A stretch of 64,000 nucleotides of DNA from positions 37,817-101,816 of the forward strand of contig NZ_FMUS01000017.1 of the NCBI RefSeq assembly GCF_900101495.1. Direction: 5' to 3'. How positions within the stretch are numbered: position 1 is the stretch's first letter; each line of letters starts with the position of its first letter. Position numbers and translations under genes: made by a program. Below the pieces are notes generated by a model. That model was not told the origin of the DNA and ran no database searches. It saw only the letters and a program-made list of their open reading frames with translations. Shown here piece after piece: positions 52,628 to 61,526 of this stretch. The DNA comes from Alkaliphilus peptidifermentans DSM 18978. Its GTDB lineage: Bacteria > Bacillota > Clostridia > Peptostreptococcales > Natronincolaceae.

Positions 52628-53560
52628 ATGAAGAACAAAAAAATATCAGCAACTATAGCTATCCTATTCACTATATTCTTTTGGGGAATATCTGCATCGA
52701 GCAACAAAATTGCATTAAGGGAAGTACCACCAGCAACCCTAGCACTAATGCGCTTTGTAATAGCATCATTATTTCTTGCTATAATCAACCTCAAGGTGAA
52801 TTCTGGAGTGAAAATAAATTCTGTAGATAGAAAAAGAATTGTGCTGTGTGGGCTCATCGGAGTCTCGGTATATTTTATATTTGAAAACTACGGGTTAAGG
52901 CTAATAAGTGCATCAAATTCAACTATTTTATTGGCATCAATACCATTGTTTACAGTAGCTATAGAAGCTATTATATATAAAAAACCTATTGGTTATAAAA
53001 AGATGATAGGTGTATGCTTATCACTAATAGGAGTTATTTTGGTTATAGGCAATTCAATATCTGTCAATACTAATCTTCAAGAAATTACAGGTAGCTTACT
53101 GATAATAGGTGCAGCATTAAGCTGGGCTATTTATTCTATTCTCAATAAGCCATTGGAGGGAAAGTATCCCACGATTGTCTTAACCCTTAAGCAGGGTATA
53201 TATGGAGCAGTATTTTTGACGCCATTTGCCCTTTTCGAAAGAGGACAATGGCAGTCCATATCACTAATATCATGGATTAATATTTTGTATCTTGCTCTTT
53301 TTTGTTCTGCCCTATGCTACTTTTTATATTTATATGCTCTTAAGCATTTAGGGGCATCTCAGACTAATGTTTATATAAACCTAATGCCCTTTATAGGAGT
53401 TATTGCTGCATTTGTATTATTGGGAGAGCGTCTGTACCTCTTGCAACTGCTTGGTGGAATTGTAATATTATCAGGTATATTTATTGTTAATAATAGTAGG
53501 GATAAGGAGACTATTAAGGCTACAGAAATTGCTGCTGAAGTTTCAAATAAAAGTGCTTGA
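52628..53560 (+). CDS. EamA/DMT-family transporter
   Basis: A 310-residue membrane protein of ten segments made of two EamA repeats: TIFFWGISASSNKIALREVPPATLALMRF in the first and GAALSWAIYSILNKPLEGKYP in the second, ending YLLQLLGGIVILSGIFIVN. Drug/metabolite transporters of this group export amino acids or other metabolites. AAAGGAGACATA lies ahead of ATG 52628. It precedes the FMN riboswitch but appears separate from the riboflavin genes. The substrate is unknown. Confidence 0.9.
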   Translation: MKNKKISATIAILFTIFFWGISASSNKIALREVPPATLALMRFVIASLFLAIINLKVNSGVKINSVDRKRIVLCGLIGVSVYFIFENYGLRLISASNSTILLASIPLFTVAIEAIIYKKPIGYKKMIGVCLSLIGVILVIGNSISVNTNLQEITGSLLIIGAALSWAIYSILNKPLEGKYPTIVLTLKQGIYGAVFLTPFALFERGQWQSISLISWINILYLALFCSALCYFLYLYALKHLGASQTNVYINLMPFIGVIAAFVLLGERLYLLQLLGGIVILSGIFIVNNSRDKETIKATEIAAEVSNKSA

Positions 53561-53606
53561 ATTGTTAATTAAGATATGTTATTGTTTAGTTATAAATTGA
53601 ATAAAA

Positions 53607-53722
53607 CCTTCAGGGCGGGGCGAAATTCCCCACCGGCGGTAACGCATTATGCGAAGCCCGCGAGCCTTATGGCTGATCTGGTGCAACTCCAGAGCCGACA
53701 GTATAGTCTGGATGGAAGAAGG
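53607..53722 (+). promoter_or_regulatory. FMN riboswitch (RFN element)
   Basis: CCTTCAGGGCGGGG, GAAATTCCCCACCGGCGGTA, GCCCGCGAGC, CTGATCTGGTG-type arm with CCAGAGCCGACAGT, and ATAGTCTGGATGGAAGAAGG are the textbook FMN aptamer in order. The terminal CCTTC and GAAGG close the P1 stem. It lies before ribD and turns off riboflavin synthesis when FMN is abundant. Confidence 0.97.
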
Positions 53723-53768
53723 AATTGATTAAGTATATTTTTTTGATATATACTTTTGTGCAAATCTA

Positions 53769-53800
53769 TACCCTGAAGACACTTCAGGGTATTTTATTTT
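53769..53800 (+). terminator. FMN-controlled terminator of the rib operon
   Basis: TACCCTGAAG (53769-53778) pairs perfectly with CTTCAGGGTA (53782-53791), followed by TTTTATTTT. CCCTGAAG (53771-53778) is also fully complementary to CTTCAGGG at the 5' edge of the aptamer (53608-53615), so it can form an antiterminator when P1 is not closed by FMN. Confidence 0.88.
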
Positions 53801-53833
53801 GCTTAATTTGGAAAGCTAAAAAGAGGTGATTAT

Positions 53834-54934
53834 ATGTACAATCAGTATATGAAAAGGGTTATGGAGCTAGCAACGCAGGGCTGGGGAAAAACAAGACCAA
53901 ATCCTTTGGTGGGTGCAGTTATAGAGAAAAATGGTAAAATTTTAGCAGAAGGCTATCATGCTGGATATGGACTTGATCATGCAGAGGTTGATGCATTAAA
54001 ACAAATAAATTATGAAGCCGACGGAGCAACGCTTTATGTTAATCTAGAGCCCTGCTCCCATTACGGCAAAACACCTCCATGTGTAGAAGCAATTATAAAG
54101 AGTAAGATTAAGACGGTTATTGTAGGAATGACAGATCCCAATCCATTGGTTGCTGGCAGAGGTATAGAGATATTAAGAGAGAATGGAATAGAAGTAATAA
54201 GCGGTGTTATGGAAAATGAATCACAAAGGCTCAATGAAATTTTTATAAAGTACATAACAACAAACAGACCTTTTTGCATACTAAAAACAGCCATGACATT
54301 AGATGGAAAAATAGCTACAGCAAGTGGAGCTTCAAAATGGATTACTGGAGAGGTTTCAAGGGAATACGTTCATCATATTAGAAATAGAGTAGCTGGAATT
54401 ATGGTAGGAATTTCAACAATAATGAAGGACAATCCTCAATTAAACACTAGATTATTAAATTCGGAGGTTAATCAGCCTATACGGATTATAGTGGATAGTA
54501 GCTGCAAATTGCCTTTAACCAGCAATGTAGTAACAACTGCTAAAGAACAACCAACACTGGTGGCAACTACAATAAAGGCTCCACCAGAGAAAATAGAAAA
54601 GCTACAAAAAATGGGTGTAGAATTTCTAGTACTACCAGAAGAAAATGGAAGGGTTGATTTAAAGGAACTAATGGTTCAATTGGGAAAAATGAAAGTTGAC
54701 AGTGTATTACTTGAAGGTGGAGGCACTCTAAATTATTCAGCGTTAGAATCTGGCATTGTTGATAAAGTAATGACCTTTGTTGCTCCCAAAATACTAGGTG
54801 GAGATACTGCAATTACACCTGTAGAAGGAGCAGGAAAAGACAAGATTGAGGATGCTTTTGTTCTTAAGAATCTGTCTGTTCATAGATTTAATCAAGACAT
54901 TATGATTGAAGGTTATATAGAAGGGAAAGATTAA
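53834..54934 (+). CDS. ribD: Bifunctional riboflavin biosynthesis deaminase/reductase RibD
   Basis: A 366-residue protein. The N-terminal zinc deaminase (about 1-145) has NPLVGAVIEKNGKILAEGYH, HAEVDAL and PCSHYGKTPPC (zinc ligands His and two Cys). The C-terminal reductase has DGKIATASGASKWITG and LLEGGGTLNYSAL. Together they convert the GTP cyclohydrolase II product to 5-amino-6-ribitylamino-uracil phosphate. AAGAGGTG precedes ATG 53834. It is the first gene of the FMN-regulated operon. Confidence 0.97.
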   Translation: MYNQYMKRVMELATQGWGKTRPNPLVGAVIEKNGKILAEGYHAGYGLDHAEVDALKQINYEADGATLYVNLEPCSHYGKTPPCVEAIIKSKIKTVIVGMTDPNPLVAGRGIEILRENGIEVISGVMENESQRLNEIFIKYITTNRPFCILKTAMTLDGKIATASGASKWITGEVSREYVHHIRNRVAGIMVGISTIMKDNPQLNTRLLNSEVNQPIRIIVDSSCKLPLTSNVVTTAKEQPTLVATTIKAPPEKIEKLQKMGVEFLVLPEENGRVDLKELMVQLGKMKVDSVLLEGGGTLNYSALESGIVDKVMTFVAPKILGGDTAITPVEGAGKDKIEDAFVLKNLSVHRFNQDIMIEGYIEGKD

Positions 54935-54935
54935 G

Positions 54936-55592
54936 ATGTTTACCGGAATTATAGAGGAAATTGGTCAAATAATGGCCATAAAGAAGAGTGGTGATGGAGC
55001 AAGTATTATTATTGCTGCCAGCAAAATCCTGGAGGATGTTAAGCTTGGAGATAGCATAGCAACCAATGGAGTATGCTTAACAGTTAATTACTTTAATTAT
55101 AATAGTTTTCAGGTGGATGTAATGGCAGAAACCATGAAAAGAAGTAATTTAAAGGATTTAATGATTGGAAGCAAAGTAAACCTAGAAAGGGCAGTGGCAG
55201 TTGGAACCAGGCTAGGGGGACACTTGGTAAGTGGTCATATCGATGATGTGGGTATTATACTCAATTACGAAAAGGAATCTAATGCAGTATGGATAACAAT
55301 TGAGCCTCATCCAAAGCTACTAAAATATATTATTGAAAAAGGCTCCATTGCAATTGATGGAGTTAGCCTAACGGTAGCATATATAGATGAAAGAGTTTTT
55401 AAAGTATCAATTATTCCCCATACTAAAGATGAAACTACTTTAATTGATAAGATGGTTGGACAATTAGTGAATCTTGAATGCGATATGATAGGAAAGTATA
55501 TTGAAAAGCTAATGATCTATGGTACAGAAAAGAAGCAGGAGAAAAAAGACATTACTCTAGATTTTCTTACTATGCATGGATTTGATCAATAA
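54936..55592 (+). CDS. ribE: Riboflavin synthase, alpha chain
   Basis: A 218-residue trimeric enzyme that dismutates two 6,7-dimethyl-8-ribityllumazine molecules into riboflavin. Both lumazine-binding repeats are present: [12 protein letters not shown] at the start, with [13 protein letters not shown], then the second with [11 protein letters not shown] and [12 protein letters not shown]. Only one base separates it from ribD, so translation is coupled. The C-terminal end (about 200-218) is a little longer than needed for the fold. Confidence 0.96.
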   Translation: MFTGIIEEIGQIMAIKKSGDGASIIIAASKILEDVKLGDSIATNGVCLTVNYFNYNSFQVDVMAETMKRSNLKDLMIGSKVNLERAVAVGTRLGGHLVSGHIDDVGIILNYEKESNAVWITIEPHPKLLKYIIEKGSIAIDGVSLTVAYIDERVFKVSIIPHTKDETTLIDKMVGQLVNLECDMIGKYIEKLMIYGTEKKQEKKDITLDFLTMHGFDQ

Positions 55593-55609
55593 AGAGGGAG
55601 GCGAAGAAT

Positions 55610-56827
55610 ATGAAATACAAATTTAATACAATTGAAGAAGCCATTGAAGATATTAAAATGGGGAAAATGATAGTTGTTGTAGATGATGAAGATAGGGAAA
55701 ATGAGGGGGATCTTGTAGCGGCAGCAGAGCTAATAACACCTGAGACAATAAATTTCATGGCGAAATATGGAAGAGGATTGATTTGCTTGCCAATGACAGG
55801 TGAAAGATTAAATCAATTAGACCTACCACAGATGGTTACCCATAATACCGATGACCATTGTACTGCCTTCACAGTCTCTATTGATGCTATAGAAACTACA
55901 ACCGGTATATCTGCCCATGAAAGAGCATTAACTATCCAAAAAGCAGTTTCAGAAAATACACAGCCTAAGGAATTTAAAAGACCAGGACATATTTTCCCTC
56001 TTGCTGCAAAAGATGGTGGAGTTCTATTCAGAGCCGGTCATACAGAGGCTTCAGTGGATCTGGCAAAACTGGCAGGGTTATATCCAGCAGGGGTAATTTG
56101 TGAAATTATGAGTGAAGATGGTACTATGGCAAGGGTGCCGGAGCTAATGGACTTTATAGCAGAGCATAATTTAAAAATTATAACTATAGCAGATTTAATT
56201 GCCTATAGAAGAAAAAATGAAAAGGTTATAAAAAGAGTCACCGAAGCAAATATGCCTACAAAGTACGGTAGCTTTAAAATTGTTGGCTACGAAAATGTTC
56301 TTAATAACGAACATCATGTTGCTCTTATAAAGGGAGATATTTCTAAAGATCAGCCTGTGCTTGTAAGGGTTCATTCAGAATGCCTAACTGGAGATGCCTT
56401 CGGATCTTTACGCTGCGACTGTGGCGACCAACTGGCAACAGCTATGAAAAAAATAGAGGCAGAAGGAAGGGGCATCATATTATATATGCGTCAAGAAGGT
56501 AGAGGCATTGGCTTGATAAATAAGCTAAGGGCCTATGCCTTACAGGATGAAGGCTACGACACGGTAGAAGCTAATTTAGCCCTTGGCTTTCCAGAGGATA
56601 TGAGGGACTATGGAGTGGGAGCTCAGATACTAAAGGATTTAGGTATACAAAAGATAAACCTAATGACAAATAATCCGAGAAAATTGGTGGGGCTATCTGG
56701 TTATAACTTAGAGATTGTTGAAAGAGTGCCAATACAAATGAACCACAATGAAAAAAATGAATACTATTTAAAAACTAAGCAAAATAAGCTTGGACATATG
56801 ATGGAATTTAAGAAGGAGGAGCAATAA
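55610..56827 (+). CDS. ribBA: Bifunctional DHBP synthase/GTP cyclohydrolase II RibBA
   Basis: A 405-residue fusion. Residues about 1-200 are 3,4-dihydroxy-2-butanone-4-phosphate synthase ([11 protein letters not shown] metal site, [12 protein letters not shown]). Residues about 205-400 are GTP cyclohydrolase II with the zinc site [19 protein letters not shown] and [10 protein letters not shown]. Together they provide both branches feeding lumazine synthase. GAGGGAGGCGA precedes ATG 55610; its stop overlaps the first base of ribH (TAATG). Confidence 0.97.
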   Translation: MKYKFNTIEEAIEDIKMGKMIVVVDDEDRENEGDLVAAAELITPETINFMAKYGRGLICLPMTGERLNQLDLPQMVTHNTDDHCTAFTVSIDAIETTTGISAHERALTIQKAVSENTQPKEFKRPGHIFPLAAKDGGVLFRAGHTEASVDLAKLAGLYPAGVICEIMSEDGTMARVPELMDFIAEHNLKIITIADLIAYRRKNEKVIKRVTEANMPTKYGSFKIVGYENVLNNEHHVALIKGDISKDQPVLVRVHSECLTGDAFGSLRCDCGDQLATAMKKIEAEGRGIILYMRQEGRGIGLINKLRAYALQDEGYDTVEANLALGFPEDMRDYGVGAQILKDLGIQKINLMTNNPRKLVGLSGYNLEIVERVPIQMNHNEKNEYYLKTKQNKLGHMMEFKKEEQ

Positions 56828-57288
56828 TGAAAACATATGAGGGTAAATTATTATCAGAAGGATTAAAATTTGGTATTATAGTAGGAAGATTTAATGAGTT
56901 TATTGGAGGCAAATTGCTACAGGGTGCACTGGATGCAATTAAAAGACACGGTGGAAATGAAGATAATATAGAAATTAGCTGGGTACCTGGAGCATTTGAA
57001 ATTCCATTGGTAGCAAAAAAAATGGCCAAGTCAGGTAAATATGATGCAGTAATTTGTCTTGGCGCAGTAATTCGTGGATCAACCCCACACTTTGATTATG
57101 TAGCTAATGAAGTAACTAAGGGAGTAGCTATGGTGGGGCTAGAAACTGAAGTTCCAACTATATTTGGTGTTTTAACTACAGATACAATTGAGCAGGCTAT
57201 TGAAAGAGCTGGAACTAAAGCTGGAAATAAAGGATTTGAGGCAGCAGCAACGGCGATAGAGATGATTAATCTACTTAAAGATTTTTAG
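56827..57288 (+). CDS. ribH: 6,7-dimethyl-8-ribityllumazine synthase
   Basis: A 153-residue subunit that condenses the RibD product with dihydroxybutanone phosphate. [35 protein letters not shown] and [21 protein letters not shown] are typical, with the catalytic His in the last. It starts one base inside the ribBA stop. Last gene of the operon; its terminator hairpin appears to be the one duplicated at 57419-57713. Confidence 0.97.
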   Translation: MKTYEGKLLSEGLKFGIIVGRFNEFIGGKLLQGALDAIKRHGGNEDNIEISWVPGAFEIPLVAKKMAKSGKYDAVICLGAVIRGSTPHFDYVANEVTKGVAMVGLETEVPTIFGVLTTDTIEQAIERAGTKAGNKGFEAAATAIEMINLLKDF

Positions 57289-57418
57289 TAACGTATTCCG
57301 ATTGGCGATAACGATGCTATATGGAAATGTAACCAGGAAGAGCCTATGAATTCAATTGCGATGCGATACTAGCATACACAATAAAGGACTATAATAATGA
57401 AGAGATTGAAAAATATTA

Positions 57419-57455
57419 GAAGCTAATTACTTGGTATAAACCATAATTAGCTTTT
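57419..57455 (+). terminator. Rib operon terminator hairpin, left copy of a duplicated hairpin
   Basis: AAGCTAATTA (57420-57429) pairs with TAATTAGCTT (57444-57453), with inner TGGT/ACCA. The whole 37-bp block recurs at 57677-57713 with one base changed. Confidence 0.78.
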
Positions 57456-57676
57456 AGTTTTAGATAAACCCTGATATTTTCAAAACTACGTAAACCCACT
57501 CAGAACCAAAGTGGAATGAGCCCAAGAAAATAAGGAATTTTTAAAACTCGCTTCGGCTCAAACAGTTGAAAATTTATATCTGATTATCTTTAGCTTTTTT
57601 AATCTTAACTTCGTTAACCCTTTACTTTAGTTTTAAAAATCGGGTTTGTTAATAAAATATACTTTGTCTTAAGTAT
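57456..57676 (+). mobile_element. MITE-like element, family B, with imperfect terminal inverted repeats
   Basis: A 221-bp non-coding insert between two copies of a terminator hairpin. AAACCCTGATATTTTCAAAA (57466-57485) near the left end matches the complement of the right part (57621-57647), AAACCCGATTTTTAAAACTA, as imperfect inverted repeats of about 25-30 bp. Inside is CGCTTCGGCTC, a small palindrome. It has no ORF of size, so mobility would need a transposase elsewhere. It is unrelated in sequence to family A. Confidence 0.6.
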
Positions 57677-57713
57677 GAAGCTAATTGCTTGGTATAAACC
57701 ATAATTAGCTTTT
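57677..57713 (+). terminator. Right copy of the duplicated rib terminator hairpin
   Basis: GAAGCTAATTGC and onward, equal to 57419-57455 except A to G at one base, with a T-run (TTTTTT) after it. It is a working terminator in sequence terms. Confidence 0.78.
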
Positions 57714-57720
57714 TTGAATT

Positions 57721-57748
57721 TTGTGATTTATGTACAGAATGATATAAT
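57721..57748 (+). promoter_or_regulatory. Promoter of the M3 peptidase gene
   Basis: TTGTGA (57721-57726) and TATAAT (57743-57748), 16 bp apart. The transcript would begin at about 57755, so an ATG at 57752 cannot be the start. Confidence 0.65.
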
Positions 57749-57784
57749 GATATGGAAAATAAAATTTATATGGGAGGTGTTTGT

Positions 57785-59302
57785 ATGGGTAAAATCTCAA
57801 AGATACAGGAAATAGGTAAGGAAATACATGAATTACAGGTTAATCTTGGTAGACTACAATGGTCAATGTTTACAACGGGATACGATTTTGGTGTTGAGGA
57901 CGCTTATTCAAAGTTTATTGATGGTTTAAAAAATAAGGCTCATTATGAGGAAATACTTAATTATAAAGAAAAAGAGCTTGAAATTGTTGAAAAGAGAAAT
58001 GTAGAAATTTTATATAATCTGTTTAAGCCCTACCATCTATCGGAAGACTTAAATAAATTGGATATGGAAATTCAACAAAAAGTAAATGAGCTTTCAAAAA
58101 TTCTAAATACCTTTAGAAATACCTTTGACGGTAAATCAATTTCATCAGTTGAACTAAATCAAATCCTTAGCACAAACAAGGATAGAGAAGTAAGAAAGAG
58201 GGCTTATTTCACCAAAAATCAAATAGATAAGCCAATGGTGGATGCAGGATTCATTGACTTAATAAACCTAAGAAAAGAATATGCCAAACTATATGGAGCA
58301 AAAGATTTTATTTCCTATAAGCTTGAAGAGGATGAGCTTGATGTAAACATCTTTGACAATTGGATTAGTCAATTACACGAAATGCTTCCTACAATGAATG
58401 AGGCCAGAGAAAAATATGCTAAAAAAATAATATGTGACGATAGGATTATGCCGTGGGACGAACAATACATAGATTCAATAATTTCTCCTTCACTTAATAA
58501 AACAGTAGACATGTCAAATTATTATACTAATCTAAAAGAGATGTTTGACACATTTGGAATAGATATATCAAAATTCAATATAACCTATGACATTTTTCCT
58601 AGAGCAAATAAATCGGAATGGGGATATAATTTTCCTATAGAAACTGCTAAGGATTCGAGGATTCTAGCCAATGTAAAAAATAAATACTATGAGTATGGAG
58701 TGCTTCTTCATGAAACGGGACACGGTATTCATTCCTTTCTACTAAACCCAGAAGAAATTATATTAAATGAAGGTGTTAGTGGAATTATTAGTGAGGGTAT
58801 AGCAAATTTATTTCAAGGCTTTTTATATAAACCAGCCTTCTATAGTAAATTTTTTACTGATGCAGACAAGGTTGAAAATGAATTCTCTGCACTAAGAGAA
58901 TATAGAAAACTTAACTCCTTAAGAGCCATTAATAGAATATTCTTTGATCATAGTCTATACAAAAATAACATTACTAGCTTAGATGATATTTATGATTTAT
59001 ACTGGAAAAACTCAAAGGAGGTTCTAAAGGAAGAACCCTTTGGTGAGGCTCCACCTTGGGCATATACAATTCATTTTACCACCCATCCTATCTATTTACA
59101 TAATTACTTCATGGGAGATGTAACCTGTGAAATGCTGACAAAGGTTTTTAAAGAACGATTTAATGCCGAGATAACTGAAAAGCCCAAGGATTTTGGAGAG
59201 TTCTTAATAAATGAGATTATAAAGCCATCGGGAAGGTATAAATATAACGAGCTATTTAAGAAAATAAGTGGTAATGATTTTTCATTAAAATATATGCTGT
59301 AA
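57785..59302 (+). CDS. M3-family oligopeptidase
   Basis: A zinc metallopeptidase of about 505 residues. HETGHGIHSF supplies the two zinc His residues and catalytic Glu (about 312-321), and EGVSGIISEGIANLF the third ligand Glu. The length is shorter than typical PepF (about 600). It degrades short peptides in the cytosol. GGGAGGTG directly before ATG 57785, and the promoter just upstream, decide the start over ATG 57752. It is transcribed alone. Confidence 0.9.
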   Translation: MGKISKIQEIGKEIHELQVNLGRLQWSMFTTGYDFGVEDAYSKFIDGLKNKAHYEEILNYKEKELEIVEKRNVEILYNLFKPYHLSEDLNKLDMEIQQKVNELSKILNTFRNTFDGKSISSVELNQILSTNKDREVRKRAYFTKNQIDKPMVDAGFIDLINLRKEYAKLYGAKDFISYKLEEDELDVNIFDNWISQLHEMLPTMNEAREKYAKKIICDDRIMPWDEQYIDSIISPSLNKTVDMSNYYTNLKEMFDTFGIDISKFNITYDIFPRANKSEWGYNFPIETAKDSRILANVKNKYYEYGVLLHETGHGIHSFLLNPEEIILNEGVSGIISEGIANLFQGFLYKPAFYSKFFTDADKVENEFSALREYRKLNSLRAINRIFFDHSLYKNNITSLDDIYDLYWKNSKEVLKEEPFGEAPPWAYTIHFTTHPIYLHNYFMGDVTCEMLTKVFKERFNAEITEKPKDFGEFLINEIIKPSGRYKYNELFKKISGNDFSLKYML

Positions 59303-59315
59303 AAAGCCTAGCGAT

Positions 59316-59340
59316 ACCAAGGGTTAGCCCCTTGGTTTTT
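59316..59340 (+). terminator. Terminator after the M3 peptidase gene
   Basis: ACCAAGGG (59316-59323) pairs with CCCTTGGT (59329-59336), then T-run. Confidence 0.88.
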
Positions 59341-59446
59341 TGCTTTTAAGATTTGCTTTCCAAAACAAATTAGATGCACTTGATGTTTAATTACATATAA
59401 GATAAACTATTAATATACGATACTCGAATCATACGGAGGGTGAATA

Positions 59447-59890
59447 ATGAACAATCAACAGTTAATTCATAAGCTAATAGATATTATTAAGTATAAGGAG
59501 ACCTTTCAAAACAATACATCTAGCCTTTTGCCCCAAGACATGTATATTCTTGAAAGGATATATATGCATGGGAAAATCAATCAAAAAACAATTAGTAGCA
59601 AGTATCATATTCCACCATCTACACTAACGGGGATTGTAGATCGTCTTGAATCCAAGGATTTAATACAGCGGGTTAGAGTACAAAAAAATCGTAAAATTGT
59701 ATTGTTGAGTATAACAGAGCAAGGAAAAGAAATTGTAGAACAGCACATTAATGAAGATGAAGTTTTTACTGAAAACCTATTTAATACATTGCCGATTCAT
59801 AAACGGACATTACTAAAGCAACTGATGGTAGAGCTTGTTGAAAAAATTGATATGGATGCATTATTCAATACGAAGGAGTTAGACAAATGA
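59447..59890 (+). CDS. MarR-family regulator
   Basis: A 147-residue winged-helix protein: INQKTISSKYHIPPSTLTGIVDRLESKDLIQRV is the recognition helix with the following helix, and KNRKIVLLSITEQGKEI the wing. The overlap ATGA with the next gene shows that it is translationally coupled to the FetA-like ATPase. It likely controls this exporter operon. CGGAGGG precedes ATG 59447. The effector is unknown. Confidence 0.9.
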   Translation: MNNQQLIHKLIDIIKYKETFQNNTSSLLPQDMYILERIYMHGKINQKTISSKYHIPPSTLTGIVDRLESKDLIQRVRVQKNRKIVLLSITEQGKEIVEQHINEDEVFTENLFNTLPIHKRTLLKQLMVELVEKIDMDALFNTKELDK

Positions 59891-60588
59891 TATCTATCAA
59901 AAATCTATATATTAAAAGAGAAACACAAGAAATACTAAAGGATGTATCCTTAAAAATAGTTGCCGGTGAATTCGTAAATATTATGGGGCCATCTGGTGGA
60001 GGGAAGTCTACGCTGTTAAGAACACTTAATGGATTAGAATCCTTTGACGAAGGGACAATTGATTTTAACAATAAAAATATAATGGAGATAGATCCTATAA
60101 GATTAAGACAAGAAATTAGCTATGTTTTTCAGATACCATATTTATTCGGAGACAAGGTTCGGGAAAACATTGAATATCCTTTAAAGCTACACAAGAAGCC
60201 AATCCAAGAAAAGAAAATTAGTAAACTGCTTGAAAATCTAAATTTGACCCCGGATATCCTTGAAAAAAACTGCAAGGATTTATCTGGTGGAGAACAACAA
60301 CGAATATGCCTATTAAGAAGCATAATACTAGAACCCAAAGTGATTTTATTGGATGAAATAACATCCTCCCTCGATCCAATAAACACTAAATTGGTGGAGG
60401 ACTTCATCAAAAAAACATATGAATTACAACAACCAACAGTTATATTAGTAACCCATAGCGTAGAACAAGCAAAGCGTATGGGAAATAGAACCGTATTTTT
60501 ACACGAGGGTAAAGTGAAATTAGATACAACCACCGAAAGCTTTTTTTTGGACCCAAAAGAGGAATATATAAAAGAATTTATCGGATAG
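59887..60588 (+). CDS. ABC transporter ATP-binding protein, FetA/YbbL type
   Basis: A 233-residue ATPase with Walker A GPSGGGKST (about 34-42), VFQIPYLFGDKVRENI, signature LSGGEQQR, Walker B VILLDEITSSLD and THSVEQAKRMGN. Together with the permease 18 bp downstream it forms a FetAB-like exporter. In E. coli FetAB exports iron. The substrate here could be iron or another cation; the MarR regulator upstream overlaps its start by 4 bp. Confidence 0.87.
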   Translation: MISIKNLYIKRETQEILKDVSLKIVAGEFVNIMGPSGGGKSTLLRTLNGLESFDEGTIDFNNKNIMEIDPIRLRQEISYVFQIPYLFGDKVRENIEYPLKLHKKPIQEKKISKLLENLNLTPDILEKNCKDLSGGEQQRICLLRSIILEPKVILLDEITSSLDPINTKLVEDFIKKTYELQQPTVILVTHSVEQAKRMGNRTVFLHEGKVKLDTTTESFFLDPKEEYIKEFIG

Positions 60589-60605
60589 AGACTGGGAGGA
60601 ATATT

Positions 60606-61361
60606 ATGAGTATACTAACCTTATCATTAACGACCATACTAGTATTTATTGCATTAATTATATCTAAAACGCAAAAAATACAATTGGAGAAGGATATTAT
60701 AATCGGCGTAATAAGAGCAACTTTGCAATTATCCTTTATAGGAATTGTTTTAACCTATATTTTTAGCGCTGCCAATTGGCTTATAACAACTATTCTACTG
60801 CTGGTTATGATATTTAATGCTAGCCAAATTGCTGCTAAAAGGGGAGGTCGAATTAAAGGAGGAAAGCTAACAGCATTTATTTCGATTTTTATGGGTGCAT
60901 CAATTACAATTATGATTCTAGTATTAACAAAGGCTATAAGCTATCATCCTTCGGAGGTTATTCCTGTAAGTGGAATGATAGTGGGTAATGCCATGGTGGC
61001 CTTAGGACTTACCTTTAAACAGCTACATCAAAATTTTAAAAATAAATATCAAGAGGTGGAAATAAAGCTTTCTTTAGGTGCTACAGAGAGGTCAGCATCG
61101 ATTGATTTAATAAGAGATTCCATCCGCACTGGAATGCAACCAACGGTTGATGCTATGCAGACGCTTGGTATAGTTCAACTGCCAGGGATGATGACGGGGC
61201 TAATTTTAGCAGGTCTTTCTCCTGTAATGGCAATTAGATATCAAATAATGGTAACCTTCATGTTATTATCAACCGTAGCCATCGCAACATTTATTGGAAC
61301 ATTAATTTCTTATAAAAAATACTTTAATGATAGAAGACAGTTAAATAAAAGCATGATCTAG
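60606..61361 (+). CDS. FetB/YbbM-type (UPF0014) permease
   Basis: A 251-residue membrane protein with seven predicted segments. VIRATLQLSFIGIVLTYIF near the start, PVSGMIVGNAMVALGLTF in the middle, and SLGATERSASIDLIRDSIRTGMQPTVDAM are the FetB/UPF0014 hallmarks. It is the membrane partner of the preceding ATPase. GGGAGGA precedes ATG 60606. Iron or cation export is inferred from the E. coli homologue. Confidence 0.88.
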   Translation: MSILTLSLTTILVFIALIISKTQKIQLEKDIIIGVIRATLQLSFIGIVLTYIFSAANWLITTILLLVMIFNASQIAAKRGGRIKGGKLTAFISIFMGASITIMILVLTKAISYHPSEVIPVSGMIVGNAMVALGLTFKQLHQNFKNKYQEVEIKLSLGATERSASIDLIRDSIRTGMQPTVDAMQTLGIVQLPGMMTGLILAGLSPVMAIRYQIMVTFMLLSTVAIATFIGTLISYKKYFNDRRQLNKSMI

Positions 61362-61433
61362 AATGGATATTTGATAGATAAGTTTCGAGCTATTATTACA
61401 AAATCGACATGTTTATTTTTTGACAAAAAAGCA

Positions 61434-61462
61434 TTGTGTATAGTTAACTAATTAGATATAAT
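61434..61462 (+). promoter_or_regulatory. Promoter before the DUF1576 gene
   Basis: TTGTGT (61434-61439) and TATAAT (61457-61462) with 17 bp spacing, enclosing the palindrome AGTTAACT. Confidence 0.5.
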
Positions 61463-61526
61463 AGTTTTGGCATTAAAATAACTATTATAATATAGATCTT
61501 TTTATTTGAGTTAAGGGGGAAACATA

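Noticed and set aside
57289..57418. Short gene after ribH
   Set aside because: No frame with a ribosome-binding site and start extends more than a few codons; the segment looks non-coding.
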